A stretch of DNA of 64,000 bases from Rouxiella badensis (GCA_026967495.1 CP114060.1:3286001-3350000); one strand, 5' to 3'; counted from the first letter of the stretch, positions 9,802-19,792 are shown. Translations and numbers: made by a program. The notes: a model not told the origin generated them from the letters alone.

Positions 9802-9826
9802 TTTAGGCGCCCGGACATAGAAAATA

Positions 9827-11603
9827 TTAACGCCGCGCGGCACGCCGATAAAGCGTGCTGCGTGCAATCCCTAAAGCCTGTGCCGCCTTGCTGATGTTGC
9901 CATTAAAACGCCTCAACGTTTCGTCAATGAGCCGATCGTCATGCTCGTGTAGTGCAGGAACAGGTTTACTGACCTCAAGCTGATAGTTTTCAGGCAAGGA
10001 GTCACAGCCGAGTACTGAATTGTCATCCGCCAGCGCAAGCAACACTTTCATTAAACTCCGCAGCTGACGCACGTTTCCCGGCCAGCGGTTTTTCACCAGC
10101 ATTTCGATAAGCGCGGGTGATAAAACGATGCCGCGCTTTTCGCCGCCCAGTTCTCGCCAGAGCTGGGCGATAAAGGCGGGAAGGGCCGGCCACTCGCGCA
10201 GCGGCGGAATAGTCATCGAGAATTCCTGTAAACGGTACAGCAGGTCCTCACGGAATCCGCCGTCGGCAACCCGCTGAAGAAGATTGCGGTGTGTCGCACA
10301 AATTACGGCGAAACTTACCGGCCAGCTGCGTGCCGAACCCAGCGGCGCAACCTCTTTCTCCTGAAGCACTCTCAGCAAACGTGTCTGAAGCGAAAGTGGC
10401 ATATCACCTATCTCATCCAAAAACAGCACGCCGCCGTCAGCCTCACGAATTTTTCCAATGTAGCCATTCTTGCTCGCGCCGGTGAAGGCACCTGGCTGAT
10501 AGCCGAAGAGCCTCGGACTCAATCAGCGATTCCGGAATGGCCGCACAATTAATGGCGACAAATTTCCCTGCTTTCCAGCGACTCTGCTGATGCAAAGCCC
10601 GACTGACATACTCTTTGCCGCTGCCGGTCTCACCCTGAATGCAGAGCGATACGCCCGCGTTGAGCAGGCGCACCATTTTGTCGGCGTTGCCACGAAGCGC
10701 GAGGAAGAGGTCACTCTCAGGGACAGACGCCGATGGGAAATGGCTACGCGCCGGAGCGCGCAGGCGTTGGAAGTAGCGCTGTTGATGACGGGAGGTGATG
10801 GGCAGCGGCACGCTATTGGCCTGCTGTTCAGTCTGCGGGAAAAGCTGCTGGAAGGTTTGGCTACCGAAGTCGGTGATGTCCAGAGCCAGCTCATGCATCG
10901 CTGCGCGATTGGCGGCCATCAACACGTTATCTGAAAATATCAGCAGCATTTCCTCAACGTTATCAAGACCATTGATCTGCGGATGCAGACTCATCAGCCA
11001 CTGGTCAGGATTCAGGCTCTGTTTCATCCACAGATATTCGATGTGCTTTGCCGCTTCTTTCACCCATGCCAGGGTATGGGGATGTGGATACTGCGCTGGC
11101 CCAGAAATATCCAGCACGCCGGCAATCTGTCCGTTTGGCGTTTGCAGCGTCGTCGCCGCACAGTAAAGTCCTTGATTGCTAGTGAGATAGTGCTGATGGC
11201 CGTAGATTTCACAGCCACCGTCAATGGCCAATGCAGTACCGATGGCGTTGGTTCCCCGGCCGCATTCGCTCCATAAATTACCGGGGGCGAGCGCAAAACG
11301 CTGGGCTTTTTGCAATGCCTGCATATCACCAAACGAATTCAATACCATCCCAGTGGCATCAGAAAGAACAACCACCGACTGTTTTTCGGCAATTTTCTCG
11401 GCCAGTGCCTTAATGGCAGGCCGTGCAAACTGTTGCAGCGCCGCGTTATTGGCGAGCAGGTCGGCGAGCCTCGCTTTGACGGATGCGTGGAAAGTCGTCC
11501 GCCGTGCGGTCCAGGCCATAAAGCTCGCTGCGAAACCAGGAGTCACTCAGTACTAAATTAGGTGCTGTCGCGGAGGGGGAGTGGCTGACGAATTTCCCTG
11601 CAT
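9827..11603 (-). CDS. sigma-54-dependent activator of the AcoR/DhaR type, three frameshifts
   Basis: Read with three single-base corrections, this is one 591-residue enhancer-binding protein. Order: N-terminal segment 'LVLSDSWFRSELYGLD' as in AcoR/DhaR; a GAF domain (about 60-220); an AAA+ core with Walker A 'GETGSGKE', the sigma-54 contact loop GAFTGA, Walker B 'GGVLFLDEIGDMPL' and 'GNVRQL'; and a Fis-type C-terminal helix-turn-helix 'NGNISKAAQALGIARSTLYRR'. The proposed start, ATG at 11603, has GAGG six bases upstream but needs one G added to the GGG at 11596-11598 (minus strand). The other two shifts are extra bases at GAGCCTC 11466-11472 and 10508-10514. Divergent from aldehyde dehydrogenase, whose upstream region carries the matching -24/-12 promoter, so it probably activates that operon. 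Confidence 0.85.
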
Positions 11604-11660
11604 TGGTAACCTCAAGCCCATTAATATGTGTTGCATTATTGTAGTAATTTGGTTTTGCAA

Positions 11661-11679
11661 GTGTTGCGATTTGCAACAC
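11661..11679. promoter_or_regulatory. inverted repeat, candidate activator binding site
   Basis: Perfect 7-base arms GTGTTGC (11661-11667) and GCAACAC (11673-11679) around GATTT, with a further half-site GTGTTGC at 11628-11634. It lies about 105-120 bases upstream of the -24/-12 promoter, the usual distance for an upstream activator sequence of a sigma-54 activator, and its layout resembles the TGT..GC/GC..ACA repeats bound by AcoR-type proteins. Confidence 0.65.
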
Positions 11680-11781
11680 ATAACGAGAATTTAGGTGACA
11701 GCAGAGAAGTACATGCGGCTTGGGTTCTTTTAAATATCTAATAAATAAAAATATTTTACTAAAAGTCGTAAAGTGAAAGAT

Positions 11782-11796
11782 TGGCACGGCGCCTGC
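11782..11796 (+). promoter_or_regulatory. sigma-54 (-24/-12) promoter of the aldehyde dehydrogenase operon
   Basis: TTGGCACGGCGCCTGCA matches the consensus TGGCAC-N5-TTGC with the invariant GG and GC at the correct spacing (12 bases from GG to GC). It is about 90 bases before the start of the aldehyde dehydrogenase and faces away from the sigma-54 activator gene. Confidence 0.8.
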
Positions 11797-11888
11797 AATG
11801 TAACTTAGGCAACCGTATGCCGCCCATTCAGAGTTTGCTGTGGCGGTTGCCTATCTCTGATAGCCGTAACCTACATAAGGAGTTTGCG

Positions 11889-13408
11889 ATGCGTTATGCA
11901 CATCCCGGAACAACAGGCGCTTTATTCTCACTCAGAGCCGCCTACGGTAACTATATTGATGGCAAATTCGTAGAACCGCTTAGCGGTCAATATTTCATGA
12001 ATACCTCCCCAGTTGATGGCAGCGACATCGGCCAATTCCCGCGTTCCGATGCGCGAGATATTGATGCAGCGTTGGATGCGGCGCATAAAGCGGCCGACGC
12101 CTGGGGCAAAACCAGCGTTCAACATCGTTCCAACCTGCTGTTACAGGTCGCTTCGCGTATTGAAGAAAACCTTGAATACCTGGCGGTGGCAGAAAGCTGG
12201 GACAACGGTAAGCCGGTTCGCGAAACCCTGAACGCCGACCTGCCGCTGGCGGCCGATCATTTCCGCTATTTCGCAGGTTGTCTGCGTGCGCAGGAAGGCA
12301 GTGCGGCAGAGATTGACGAAAAAACCGTGGCCTACCATTTCCATGAACCTCTTGGCGTTGTCGGCCAAATTATTCCCTGGAACTTCCCACTGCTGATGGC
12401 CGCCTGGAAACTTGCCCCGGCGCTGGCTGCAGGTAACTGTGTGGTCCTGAAACCGGCAGAGCAGACGCCGCTAAGCATTACGTTGCTGCTTGAGTTGATT
12501 GGCGATCTCTTCCCGGCTGGCGTGCTCAACGTGGTCCAAGGCTATGGTAAAGAGGCGGGTGAAGCCCTGGCAACCAGCAAGCGTATCGCCAAAATTGCCT
12601 TTACGGGTTCCACCCCTGTTGGCCGCCACATCATGGCCTGCGCGGCAGAGAATATTATCCCGTGCACCGTAGAGTTGGGCGGTAAATCGCCGAACATCTA
12701 CTTCGCCGACATCATGAACGCCGAGCCTGAATTCATTGAAAAGGCGGTCGAAGGCTTAGTGCTGGGCTTCTTCAATCAGGGCGAAGTCTGTACCTGTCCT
12801 TCACGCGCGCTTATCCATGAATCTATTTATGCGCCATTCATGGAACGCGTCATGGCAAAAATTGCCAACATTCACCGTGGTGATCCCCTGGACACTGACA
12901 CCATGATCGGTGCACAGGCTTCACGCCAGCAGTACGATAAAATCCTTTCCTATATCGATATTGCCCGCGACGAAGGAGGGCAGATTCTCGTCGGGGAGCT
13001 CGCGCTAGCATCGCTCCGGAGTTTGATAACGGTTTCTACATCCAGCCAACGCTGATTAAAGGCACCAACCAAATGCGCAGCTTCCAGGAAGAAATTTTTG
13101 GACCTGTCATCGGCGTCACCACCTTTAAAGACGAGGCTGAAGCATTGGCGATCGCCAACGAGACTCAGTTTGGTCTCGGTGCCGGGATCTGGACACGAGA
13201 CACCAACCTCGCGTATCGCATGGGACGTGCTATCAAGGCCGGTCGTGTATGGACCAACTGCTATCACATTTATCCGGCACACGCGGCATTCGGTGGCTAC
13301 AAACAGTCAGGTGTGGGACGCGAGACGCACAAAATGGCACTCACCGCGTATCAACAAACCAAGAATTTGCTGGTCAGCTATGACACGGCGCCTTTAGGTC
13401 TGTTTTAA
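11889..13408 (+). CDS. NAD-dependent aldehyde dehydrogenase (AldB/ExaC type), one frameshift
   Basis: 506 residues after correction of one shift, the normal length of the AldB/ExaC/AcoD group. AAGGAG lies just before the ATG at 11889. Motifs: 'IIPWNFPLLMAAWKLAPAL', the NAD-site turn 'FTGSTPVGRHI', the general-base Glu in 'VELGGKSPNIYF' and the nucleophile Cys in 'NQGEVCTCPSR'; then 'QEEIFGPVIGVTTF' and 'PAHAAFGGYKQSGVGRE'. The frame breaks at GGGGAGCTC (12993-13001); one additional G restores 'LVGGARASIAPEFDNGF'. It should oxidise acetaldehyde or related aldehydes made by the AdhP encoded 26 bases downstream. Expression probably depends on sigma-54 and the divergent activator. Confidence 0.9.
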
Positions 13409-13434
13409 GCCTGTTTCCTTGATGGAGTGACAAG

Positions 13435-14460
13435 ATGAAAACGATGAAAGCCGCAGTAGTGAAAGCCTTTGGTGAACCTTTGGTTATTGAACAAGTCCCG
13501 ATCCCCGAAGTTGGAGCGGGGCAACTGTTAGTAAAAATTGTTGCCACCGGTGTTTGTCACACGGATCTACACGCTGCGGAGGGCGACTGGCCGGTTAAAC
13601 CGCAGCCACCGTTTATTCCTGGTCATGAAGGGGTTGGGTATGTGGTTGCCGTAGGTGAGGGCGTAAAGCACGTAAAAGAGGGGGATCGCGTGGGAGTGCC
13701 CTGGTTATATTCCGCCTGTGGCCACTGCGAACACTGTCTGGACAACTGGGAGACCCTATGCCATTCGCAGCAAAACGCCGGTTATTCCGTTAACGGCAGC
13801 TTTGCTGAGTACTGTTTGGCCGATGCAAACTACGTGGGTATCTTGCCCGATAACGTGGGCTATAACGAAATTGCACCGATCCTCTGCGCAGGTGTCACGG
13901 TCTATAAAGGTCTTAAAATGACCGAAACCAAGCCGGGCGACTGGGTGGTTATCTCGGGAATTGGCGGGCTGGGCCACATGGCGATTCAATATGCGGTCGC
14001 CATGGGCCTGAACGTCGCGGCGGTCGATATTGATGATGACAAGTTGGCTTTTGCCAGGCGACTGGGGGCAACCGTGGTCGCCAACGCGAAAAACGTGGAT
14101 CCAGCAACAGTGTTCCACGAAAGTTTCGGCGGTGCACACGGCGTTCTCGTGACCGCCGTCTCGCCTAAAGCGTTCGAGCAAGCCATTGGCACCCTGCGCC
14201 GTGGGGGGACGATGGTCTTAAACGGCCTGCCTCCGGGCACCTTTGATCTGTCAATCTTCAATATGGTACTTGACGGTATCACCGTCCGCGGCTCGATTGT
14301 AGGTACACGTAAAGATCTGCAGGAGGCGTTAGATTTTGCCGGTCGTCATAAAGTGGCGGCGAATATTGCGGTTGAACCTCTCAGCAATATTAACGATATT
14401 TTTGCCCGTATGCATGCAGGCAAAATTGAAGGGCGCATCGTGGTCGATTTAGCTCTTTAA
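13435..14460 (+). CDS. adhP: zinc-dependent alcohol dehydrogenase AdhP
   Basis: 341 residues with the medium-chain zinc alcohol dehydrogenase layout: catalytic zinc ligands in 'GVCHTDLHAAEGDWP' (Cys) and 'PGHEGVGYV' (His, Glu); four structural-zinc cysteines in 'SACGHCEHCLDNWETLC'; catalytic Cys in 'PILCAGVTVYKGLK'; NAD-binding 'GIGGLGHMAIQYAVAMG' followed by 'AVDIDDDKL', where Asp selects NAD over NADP. It is close to E. coli AdhP, an ethanol/propanol-preferring enzyme. A GGAG ribosome-binding site and 26-base spacing from the aldehyde dehydrogenase indicate one operon, converting primary alcohol to carboxylate with two NADH. Confidence 0.92.
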   Translation: MKTMKAAVVKAFGEPLVIEQVPIPEVGAGQLLVKIVATGVCHTDLHAAEGDWPVKPQPPFIPGHEGVGYVVAVGEGVKHVKEGDRVGVPWLYSACGHCEHCLDNWETLCHSQQNAGYSVNGSFAEYCLADANYVGILPDNVGYNEIAPILCAGVTVYKGLKMTETKPGDWVVISGIGGLGHMAIQYAVAMGLNVAAVDIDDDKLAFARRLGATVVANAKNVDPATVFHESFGGAHGVLVTAVSPKAFEQAIGTLRRGGTMVLNGLPPGTFDLSIFNMVLDGITVRGSIVGTRKDLQEALDFAGRHKVAANIAVEPLSNINDIFARMHAGKIEGRIVVDLAL

Positions 14461-14472
14461 AACAGGCTTATC

Positions 14473-14496
14473 AAGAGGCTCCGCTCGGGGCCTCTT
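14473..14496 (+). terminator. hairpin after adhP
   Basis: Arms AAGAGGC (14473-14479) and GCCTCTT (14490-14496) directly after the adhP stop. The following sequence (CTATATAAA) lacks a good T run, so termination may be weak. Confidence 0.5.
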
Positions 14497-14812
14497 CTAT
14501 ATAAAGTCATTTTTTCAGACTGTTAGCATATCTTCGAGTTAATCAACGACGATTTTCCATCCCTCATAAAAGCCCATTTGCTCCTGCGTTGCCATATACT
14601 TGGCCCGTGACACTGTCACTCTGTCATTCCACTACCGGTAACTTCTCACAGGAGAGATGCCTTCATGTTTCATTTCGCTGCCGTTCACCCCAATATAAAT
14701 TAGCAATCGCTGCGAGTTTTGTGTAAGAAAATTAAGCTGATATTCATCTCGATCCCGAGATAGGTTATATTGGTGCACAAGTCACAAAACCACGATAGGA
14801 AGACGTCGCAAC
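14497..14812 (-). other. gene-poor stretch, possible 31-codon remnant on the minus strand (14539-14631)
   Basis: No plausible start-to-stop gene. On the minus strand an open frame from 14631 to the stop at 14539 reads 'DRVTVSRAKYMATQEQMGFY' and continues EGWK to the end. This is protein-like and reminiscent of the C-terminal helix of SRPBCC/AHSA1 proteins, but an in-frame stop precedes it and nothing else of such a gene is visible. It could be chance. The rest shows only the promoter region of the lipoprotein downstream. Confidence 0.3.
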
Positions 14813-15649
14813 ATGATTAACCGTTTCACCCTGATTGCTGTCACGACAGCTTTTGCGCTGACCGGCTGCGCAAAGATTACCGCAGCTACCTCAGCAGCCA
14901 CCTCGGCCGCTGCCTCAGCCTTAACTCCGGCCAAGCCTCAGGCAACGGATTTTTCTACCGGACCGACGGTAGTGACTGTGACTCATCTTAGAGAGTTGGC
15001 TGATGACGGTGCACCAATTTACGTGACGGTTGACGGTGTAGACGCCGGTATTCTGGCCCTGGGTCAAACCGTTGAACTGCACGTCAATGCCGGCAAGCAC
15101 AAAATCGGGGGTTACGCACGTTCAATGGTGGGTCGTGTGACTATCCCTGCGGTTGAGGTGACTACCACGACGAAATACGAACAGCATATCAATTACTCCG
15201 TGACGGATACGACGCCATCGTTCAAAGTGCGTCCTGCCACCAAGGTGATTTTCGATACGCCAGCCCCGACTCCAACCCCGGCTCCGGCTGCGACGCCTGC
15301 TGCTCCAGCGACTCCAGCGGCAACGGGGGTTCCTGCGGTGCCAGCCTCGATTGTGACACCGGCAGCAACTTCGACGTCAACGCCAGCAACGCCAGCAACT
15401 TCAGCGACCACGCCAGCGTCTACTTCGGCCACGACAACTCCGGCCGCTGCTTCGACCACAACAACTACGCCGGCCTCGACGGGGTCAACCTCAGTAACCG
15501 CACCTGCAGCGTCTTCAACATCTTCTTCGTCCACGGCGACGACGCCAACAGATTCGTCCACGACGTCTTCATCGACTTCAACGACAACGCCAGCAGCCGC
15601 GTCTTCATCAACGACGACCACAACGCCAACGCCAACGTCGGCAGAGTAG
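14813..15649 (+). CDS. lipoprotein with a long Thr/Ser/Ala/Pro-rich tail
   Basis: 278 residues. A lipoprotein signal ends FALTG-C near residue 19 and an AGGAAG ribosome-binding site precedes the ATG. Residues ~50-145 form a compact domain ('VTHLRELADDGAPIYVTVDG', 'LGQTVELHVNAGKHKIGGY') that resembles small beta-sandwich domains of outer-membrane lipoproteins, not firmly assigned. Residues ~148-278 are almost only T, S, A and P, encoded by degenerate repeats of ACG/GCC/TCG codons (15255-15645). Such tails are flexible, can span the cell wall or be glycosylated, and vary in length by slippage. Function unknown. Confidence 0.75.
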   Translation: MINRFTLIAVTTAFALTGCAKITAATSAATSAAASALTPAKPQATDFSTGPTVVTVTHLRELADDGAPIYVTVDGVDAGILALGQTVELHVNAGKHKIGGYARSMVGRVTIPAVEVTTTTKYEQHINYSVTDTTPSFKVRPATKVIFDTPAPTPTPAPAATPAAPATPAATGVPAVPASIVTPAATSTSTPATPATSATTPASTSATTTPAAASTTTTTPASTGSTSVTAPAASSTSSSSTATTPTDSSTTSSSTSTTTPAAASSSTTTTTPTPTSAE

Positions 15650-15817
15650 GGTTATAAAATCTGCCTGACAGAGCGCAAGGGGAGAATTCCCTTGCGCGCC
15701 ACCGATAATCCCGATACGACAACTTCTATTATAATCCTATCTCTCTCGCCATCATTACGGGTAATTGGGGCCGCAAAGTACTCAGATTTCACGTAGCGCG
15801 ATCTTTTAGGAGTAAAG

Positions 15818-16225
15818 ATGGAACTCGATATATTAACTCAGCGGCTAATCACACTCGAAAGGAAGCTCCATCAGCCTGGAATTCGCAGCGATGCCAGTAT
15901 GCTCGAGGATTTGCTGCACCCGGCGTTCACGGAGATAGGTCGCTCTGGAAAGGTATATGTCAGGCAGGAGGTGATAGAAAGTTTACTGCAGGAAACTGAG
16001 CGGCTAGAAATAGTGGCCAGCAATTTTAAATGTAGTCTTCTAGAGGATCGGGTGACGTTGCTGACTTACGAAAGTTTTACCCGCGACCACGTAGGAAACG
16101 TAACACGGCAAACATTGCGGTCGTCGATCTGGAAGCTCAATGAAAAAAGTGGACGCTGGCAGATGAGATTTCATCAGGGAACGCCGGCAGCAAATAGCAA
16201 AGGATTGATAATCCCCAAAAGCTAA
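15818..16225 (+). CDS. DUF4440 / SnoaL-like (NTF2-fold) protein
   Basis: 135 residues, with AGGAG six bases before the ATG. The sequence follows the DUF4440 pattern: an N-terminal helix 'LDILTQRLITLERKLHQPGI', then 'LHPAFTEIGRSGKVYVRQEV' and 'SSIWKLNEKSGRWQMRFHQG', the paired strands of an NTF2-like fold. Members are small cytosolic proteins often annotated as nuclear transport factor 2-like. No catalytic residues can be assigned and the neighbours give no hint. Confidence 0.75.
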   Translation: MELDILTQRLITLERKLHQPGIRSDASMLEDLLHPAFTEIGRSGKVYVRQEVIESLLQETERLEIVASNFKCSLLEDRVTLLTYESFTRDHVGNVTRQTLRSSIWKLNEKSGRWQMRFHQGTPAANSKGLIIPKS

Positions 16226-16828
16226 TAATTGAAGACAAGGTCGAGCTAAAGCCCAAAAGCTCAGAATCGACGTACCGATACCTTGGTGCGCATAATGTAT
16301 ATTATGTTAAATACGATATGGTAGTCACTTAGGAATTTACCTTCTGCACACCACCATCCACCTCATAGCCATATCAGGCATCCCACTGCCCTCGCTCCTG
16401 GTTTTAAGCCTATCAATGAATCACGGGCTTCAAGGGGATCAGTTTGTATATCGAAAATTATAACCGCCAGTCAGATTGATAGGCTCCCAGCCTAACGCGG
16501 ACCAATGCGGCAGCAGCGGCTTGTTCAACTTCGCTCTCTTACGTTTTAATGCGTCAATCCTCCTTTCTCTTTACACCTTATTACACAGAGTGATGGCCGC
16601 GGTCAGCAGCGTCAGTCCGCTAGCTTTGATTTTCGTGTTTTATTTTTCATTCACCGGTGGCTGATTTCCACAACTCCTGCTTTACACAGCAATCTCTTAA
16701 ATACTTATAGATAAATCTCGCTTTATAAAATGGTATATACATTTGAAGTTTGTTTATGTCGGGTTTATATCCGCACCCTGTTCTAATAAATTTTAAAAGT
16801 TATTTTTATCACATAAGGATGTTGCAAC
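16226..16828. other. 603-base stretch without a recognisable gene
   Basis: Contains only a short hydrophobic frame (16476-16664, 62 codons) with no ribosome-binding site or recognisable similarity. The last 150 bases are AT-rich and form the promoter region of the metalloprotease gene, with AAGGA at 16815-16819. Confidence 0.5.
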
Positions 16829-18639
16829 ATGTTGGGTTTTAGAAAAGCATTAATATTTTCGATTGCTGTGTCTACATTTTCACCCTCACTCTATGCCGCT
16901 GCGCCACTCTTTAAAATGGTTGATGAAGACCCTACGTATAGTAATAATCTATTGCATGAATTTAAAGGCAAAGACCAAAGCGTTCAATTGATTAAAATAA
17001 ATAAAGACGTTCTCCTTAACGGCGCGACATCCTTCTTGTTCAACAACGATAATCAGCATCAGACTATAGAAATTAATAGAAGCACATTAAAAGAAGAGAG
17101 TGACGACATCAAGGTATGGCAAGGTCATTCTGTGGATGATAAAAGAACTGCGGTTTTTTCTATAAAAAATAACAAAGTAAGTGGTTTTGTTAAATTAAGT
17201 GATCATTCAGCTTATGAAATTCATCCGATATCAGAAGAGTTACATGCGCTGGTAAGAATCGAGACGGCGGGCGGTGATGAAAATGAATTTGACTATATCC
17301 AAGATGATAGCGTTGAAGTCCCGGTTTATGGGAGCACGATGAGCAATCCAGTAATGAGATCGCCAAAATAAGAGTGTTGTATGCTTATACCAATCAGTCG
17401 CGCTATAAATTTGGCAATAGTCCTGAATTGTATGCAAGCACATTAAATACCTCATTAAATTCAAGTCACGTAAGAAGTAATTCATTAGCTAGATTTGATG
17501 TGGCAGGCACGCTTGACACTAATGTAACTGAGACTAACATGAATAGTCTGCTTTCTAATATGAAAAATAAAAACACGCCCTTGGGTGCTGGAATAGCTCA
17601 AAAGCAAAAAGAAACCCAGGCAGATCTGATTGTTTTAATATCCGAACTCGGCGGAGGGCTGGCTTATAGGTCCGGAATGCATAGCGTGGTCAGTGCTAAT
17701 CAGGCAATATCCAATAATACACTAGCGCATGAAATCGGCCATAATTTTGGACTTAATCATGGTGAAAAAGAACAAGGCATAACTGCCTATGCTAATGGTT
17801 ATCGTGTTGCAGGTAAATTTAGTACTATTATGTCAAAACGTACAACGGGTGGTACAGCAATCAATTTCTTCTCGAACCCACAGTTGAAATTTAATGGCGA
17901 CCCTATAGGTACAGTGAGCAGTAATGATGCAGTGCGCCTGATCAATGAAAGACGCTTTATTGTCGCTAACAACTTTCCTGACTGGGAAAATAAACATCCC
18001 CTTAACACAGGAATTTTACCCCCTCGTCAATTTTTTGAAGTTGTCCTGAAAGATATAAACAAAAATGAAAAATTAGTGCTTGATAAAGTAATCAGTAATC
18101 CGGGGGAATATAGCTGGCCTTATGAGGTCTCTATCGCAGTGAATGACTTTTTCCCAGCAGAGATCATTAGGGCTGGAGAGTTTCTCAAAGGGAGAATATC
18201 ACCTGTTGTTGGTTCTGGTTATCGAAACAGCATATGGTTGAACCTTGGTAAGAAAGATGCCTATCATCTTGAAGTGAATCGCAAAACATATGCTCTATAT
18301 AATGGTGTGAAGTGGTCAGACACCAGTAATATTAGCGGTGGTGATGGCCTTCCCGCTCACTCAACGGCAACGGCGATAGTTAAAAGTAAGTCAACCGGCA
18401 AGGTTGTCGAGCAATTTACCTTCACAAATCAGGGTGCTGATTTAAACAGTTATGGATGGCCCAGTAAACTGGCAGAGGTAATTAACAATAAGAAATCAAG
18501 CTATTTACGTGCAGGCGAAATGAAAGAAAGTGGTGATATTGAAATTATTAATGGTAGCGGCTACCGTAATAAATTATGGTTACCATTAAATAAAAAAAAT
18601 GACCTAATCGTTGAATTAGCCATCAGTACAAATCAATAA
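16829..18639 (+). CDS. secreted M72/M12-like zinc metalloprotease with duplicated C-terminal modules, one frameshift
   Basis: 603 residues after a one-base correction at about 17347-17352, where 'MSNP' must join 'NEIAKIRVLYAYTNQSR'. Signal peptide residues 1-25; propeptide-like region to ~180; catalytic domain with zinc motif 'LAHEIGHNFGLNHG' (HExxHxxGxxH, at ~17730-17762) and a downstream Met-turn 'STIMSK'. This is the metzincin pattern of peptidyl-Asp metalloendopeptidases and reprolysin-like bacterial enzymes. The C-terminal ~210 residues carry two related units with 'RAGEFLKG..GSGYRNSIWL' and 'RAGEMKES..GSGYRNKLWL', likely carbohydrate- or mucin-binding modules of the kind seen in enhancin-type proteases (an inference). 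AT-rich codon use unlike flanking metabolic genes suggests acquisition by transfer. Probably a secreted host- or prey-directed protease. Confidence 0.75.
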
Positions 18640-18700
18640 CTCTTTTTGAGGGTAATACGATAATCAGAAAGAAAAGATAACCTTGCCTCACCAGGGGCGA

Positions 18701-18743
18701 ATTAATCTCCAGCAGTCAATATCGGGTACTGCTGGAGATTAAT
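18701..18743. terminator. 16-base perfect inverted repeat between convergent genes
   Basis: ATTAATCTCCAGCAGT (18701-18716) and its exact reverse complement (18728-18743) around an 11-base loop. It lies between the plus-strand protease and minus-strand zinT stops and is likely a bidirectional terminator. T-rich tracts follow on the plus side (AATATTTAT). Confidence 0.75.
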
Positions 18744-18781
18744 ATTTATCCTTAGCGGATATGTTGCTTACCTTTGCTTAT

Positions 18782-19429
18782 TTAGTGATGCAGCATTTCG
18801 TCGACAATCTGTGCTGCATCCAAATTAAGGCGGTAATAAGTCGGCCAGTTGTCCATCTCTTCCAGAAGCGCCTGCTGTGAAATATTTCCGATGAACATAT
18901 GGAAATGACTGGAGCGACGCGGTGCAATAATGTGATCGCTGAACTGAACGTATTTGGGTGCCTTGCTGGTAGCGTCGTGGCATTCAAACAGATAGCGCAC
19001 ACCTTTCTTACCGGATGGGTAAGTTAAAATCTTGTGCCCGGCATAATCATATTTACAGGACGCAACCTGTTTACCGCGATGAAACTCTATAACGCCGTCC
19101 TCAATGCCAATGGTATCAACGTGGGTCGCATAGCCTTTGCGGTAATAGGCCTTAACTTCTGCAGGCGTTTTACCCTTATCCTGTTCGGCCTTCTTTTGGA
19201 AAACTGGGTCAAGTTCCCCGCTTAGCAGATACGGATAAACGGATTGCCACAGCCCATCCCAATCCTTAAGTACTCTGTCTTTCACATTTTTATCTTTAAA
19301 AATACCCATAGCCGCTTGCTCTTCCCCCGCTGTCATGGGCGCACCGTGTGAATGATTGCCGTGAGCAAAAGCATGACCACTTGCGATGAGCATTCCCAGA
19401 AATACTGCAACTTTTTGAAATTTAACCAC
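18782..19429 (-). CDS. zinT: ZinT periplasmic zinc-binding protein
   Basis: 215 residues. Signal peptide 'FLGMLIASGHAFA', then a histidine-rich stretch 'HGNHSHGAP' at the mature N-terminus and the ZinT/YodA domain: 'WQSVYPYLLSGELDPVFQKK', 'YRKGYATHVDTIGIEDGVIE', 'YLFECHDATSKAPKYVQFSD' and 'RRSSHFHMFIGN', which carry conserved zinc-ligand histidines. ZinT hands zinc to ZnuA under zinc starvation; E. coli ZinT has about 216 residues. The start is GTG at 19429 with AAGGA upstream. A Zur-like palindrome lies just upstream. Confidence 0.93.
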   Translation of the reverse strand: MVKFQKVAVFLGMLIASGHAFAHGNHSHGAPMTAGEEQAAMGIFKDKNVKDRVLKDWDGLWQSVYPYLLSGELDPVFQKKAEQDKGKTPAEVKAYYRKGYATHVDTIGIEDGVIEFHRGKQVASCKYDYAGHKILTYPSGKKGVRYLFECHDATSKAPKYVQFSDHIIAPRRSSHFHMFIGNISQQALLEEMDNWPTYYRLNLDAAQIVDEMLHH

Positions 19430-19459
19430 GAAGACTGAATCCTTATCAACTTTGTAATG

Positions 19460-19482
19460 TAGTTATGTTATAACGTAACAAT
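19460..19482 (-). promoter_or_regulatory. candidate Zur operator upstream of zinT
   Basis: GTTATGTTATAACGTAAC is an imperfect AT-rich palindrome resembling the enterobacterial Zur consensus (core TGTTATANTATAACA), about 35-50 bases before the zinT start. This fits zinc-repressed expression known for zinT. Confidence 0.65.
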
Positions 19483-19792
19483 AAGTTTTATTCAACTCTA
19501 CGTGCCCTACTTCTTCTAACACGCTACCAGAAACGCCGTTGTTAACCGCCCGTCATTTTTCTTTCATATTATTGTGTTAGGACGAAGTCAGCGTGGCTTT
19601 ATAAAAAATAAACAAAGGTTAAACAAAACCCTCTCTTCGATTTAGCGCTTTATATAAACATTAAAAATACAACAACTAAGGACTATAGTTATTCTCGGCA
19701 CGGGCGCAGTGATGGGTGGATTCAGTATGGCCATCTCGACCACGTGTTTAACCTGAGTGTTAACTGATGGGATTATTTAACCCGGAGAAAAT
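19483..19792. other. intergenic region upstream of zinT and the UppP-like gene
   Basis: AT-rich divergent promoter region. A short open stretch (about 19685-19758) reads 'IVILGTGAVMGGFSMAISTT' but has no usable start and may be a remnant or chance. GGAG precedes the gene at 19793. Confidence 0.4.

Noticed and set aside
15193..15621. Long minus-strand frame, 142 codons of V/E/D/A
   Set aside because: Mirror image of the Thr/Ser/Ala/Pro repeat tract on the plus strand; no start signal, biased composition explained by the repeats.
16476..16664. 62-codon hydrophobic frame
   Set aside because: No ribosome-binding site and no similarity recognised; could be random AT-rich sequence.
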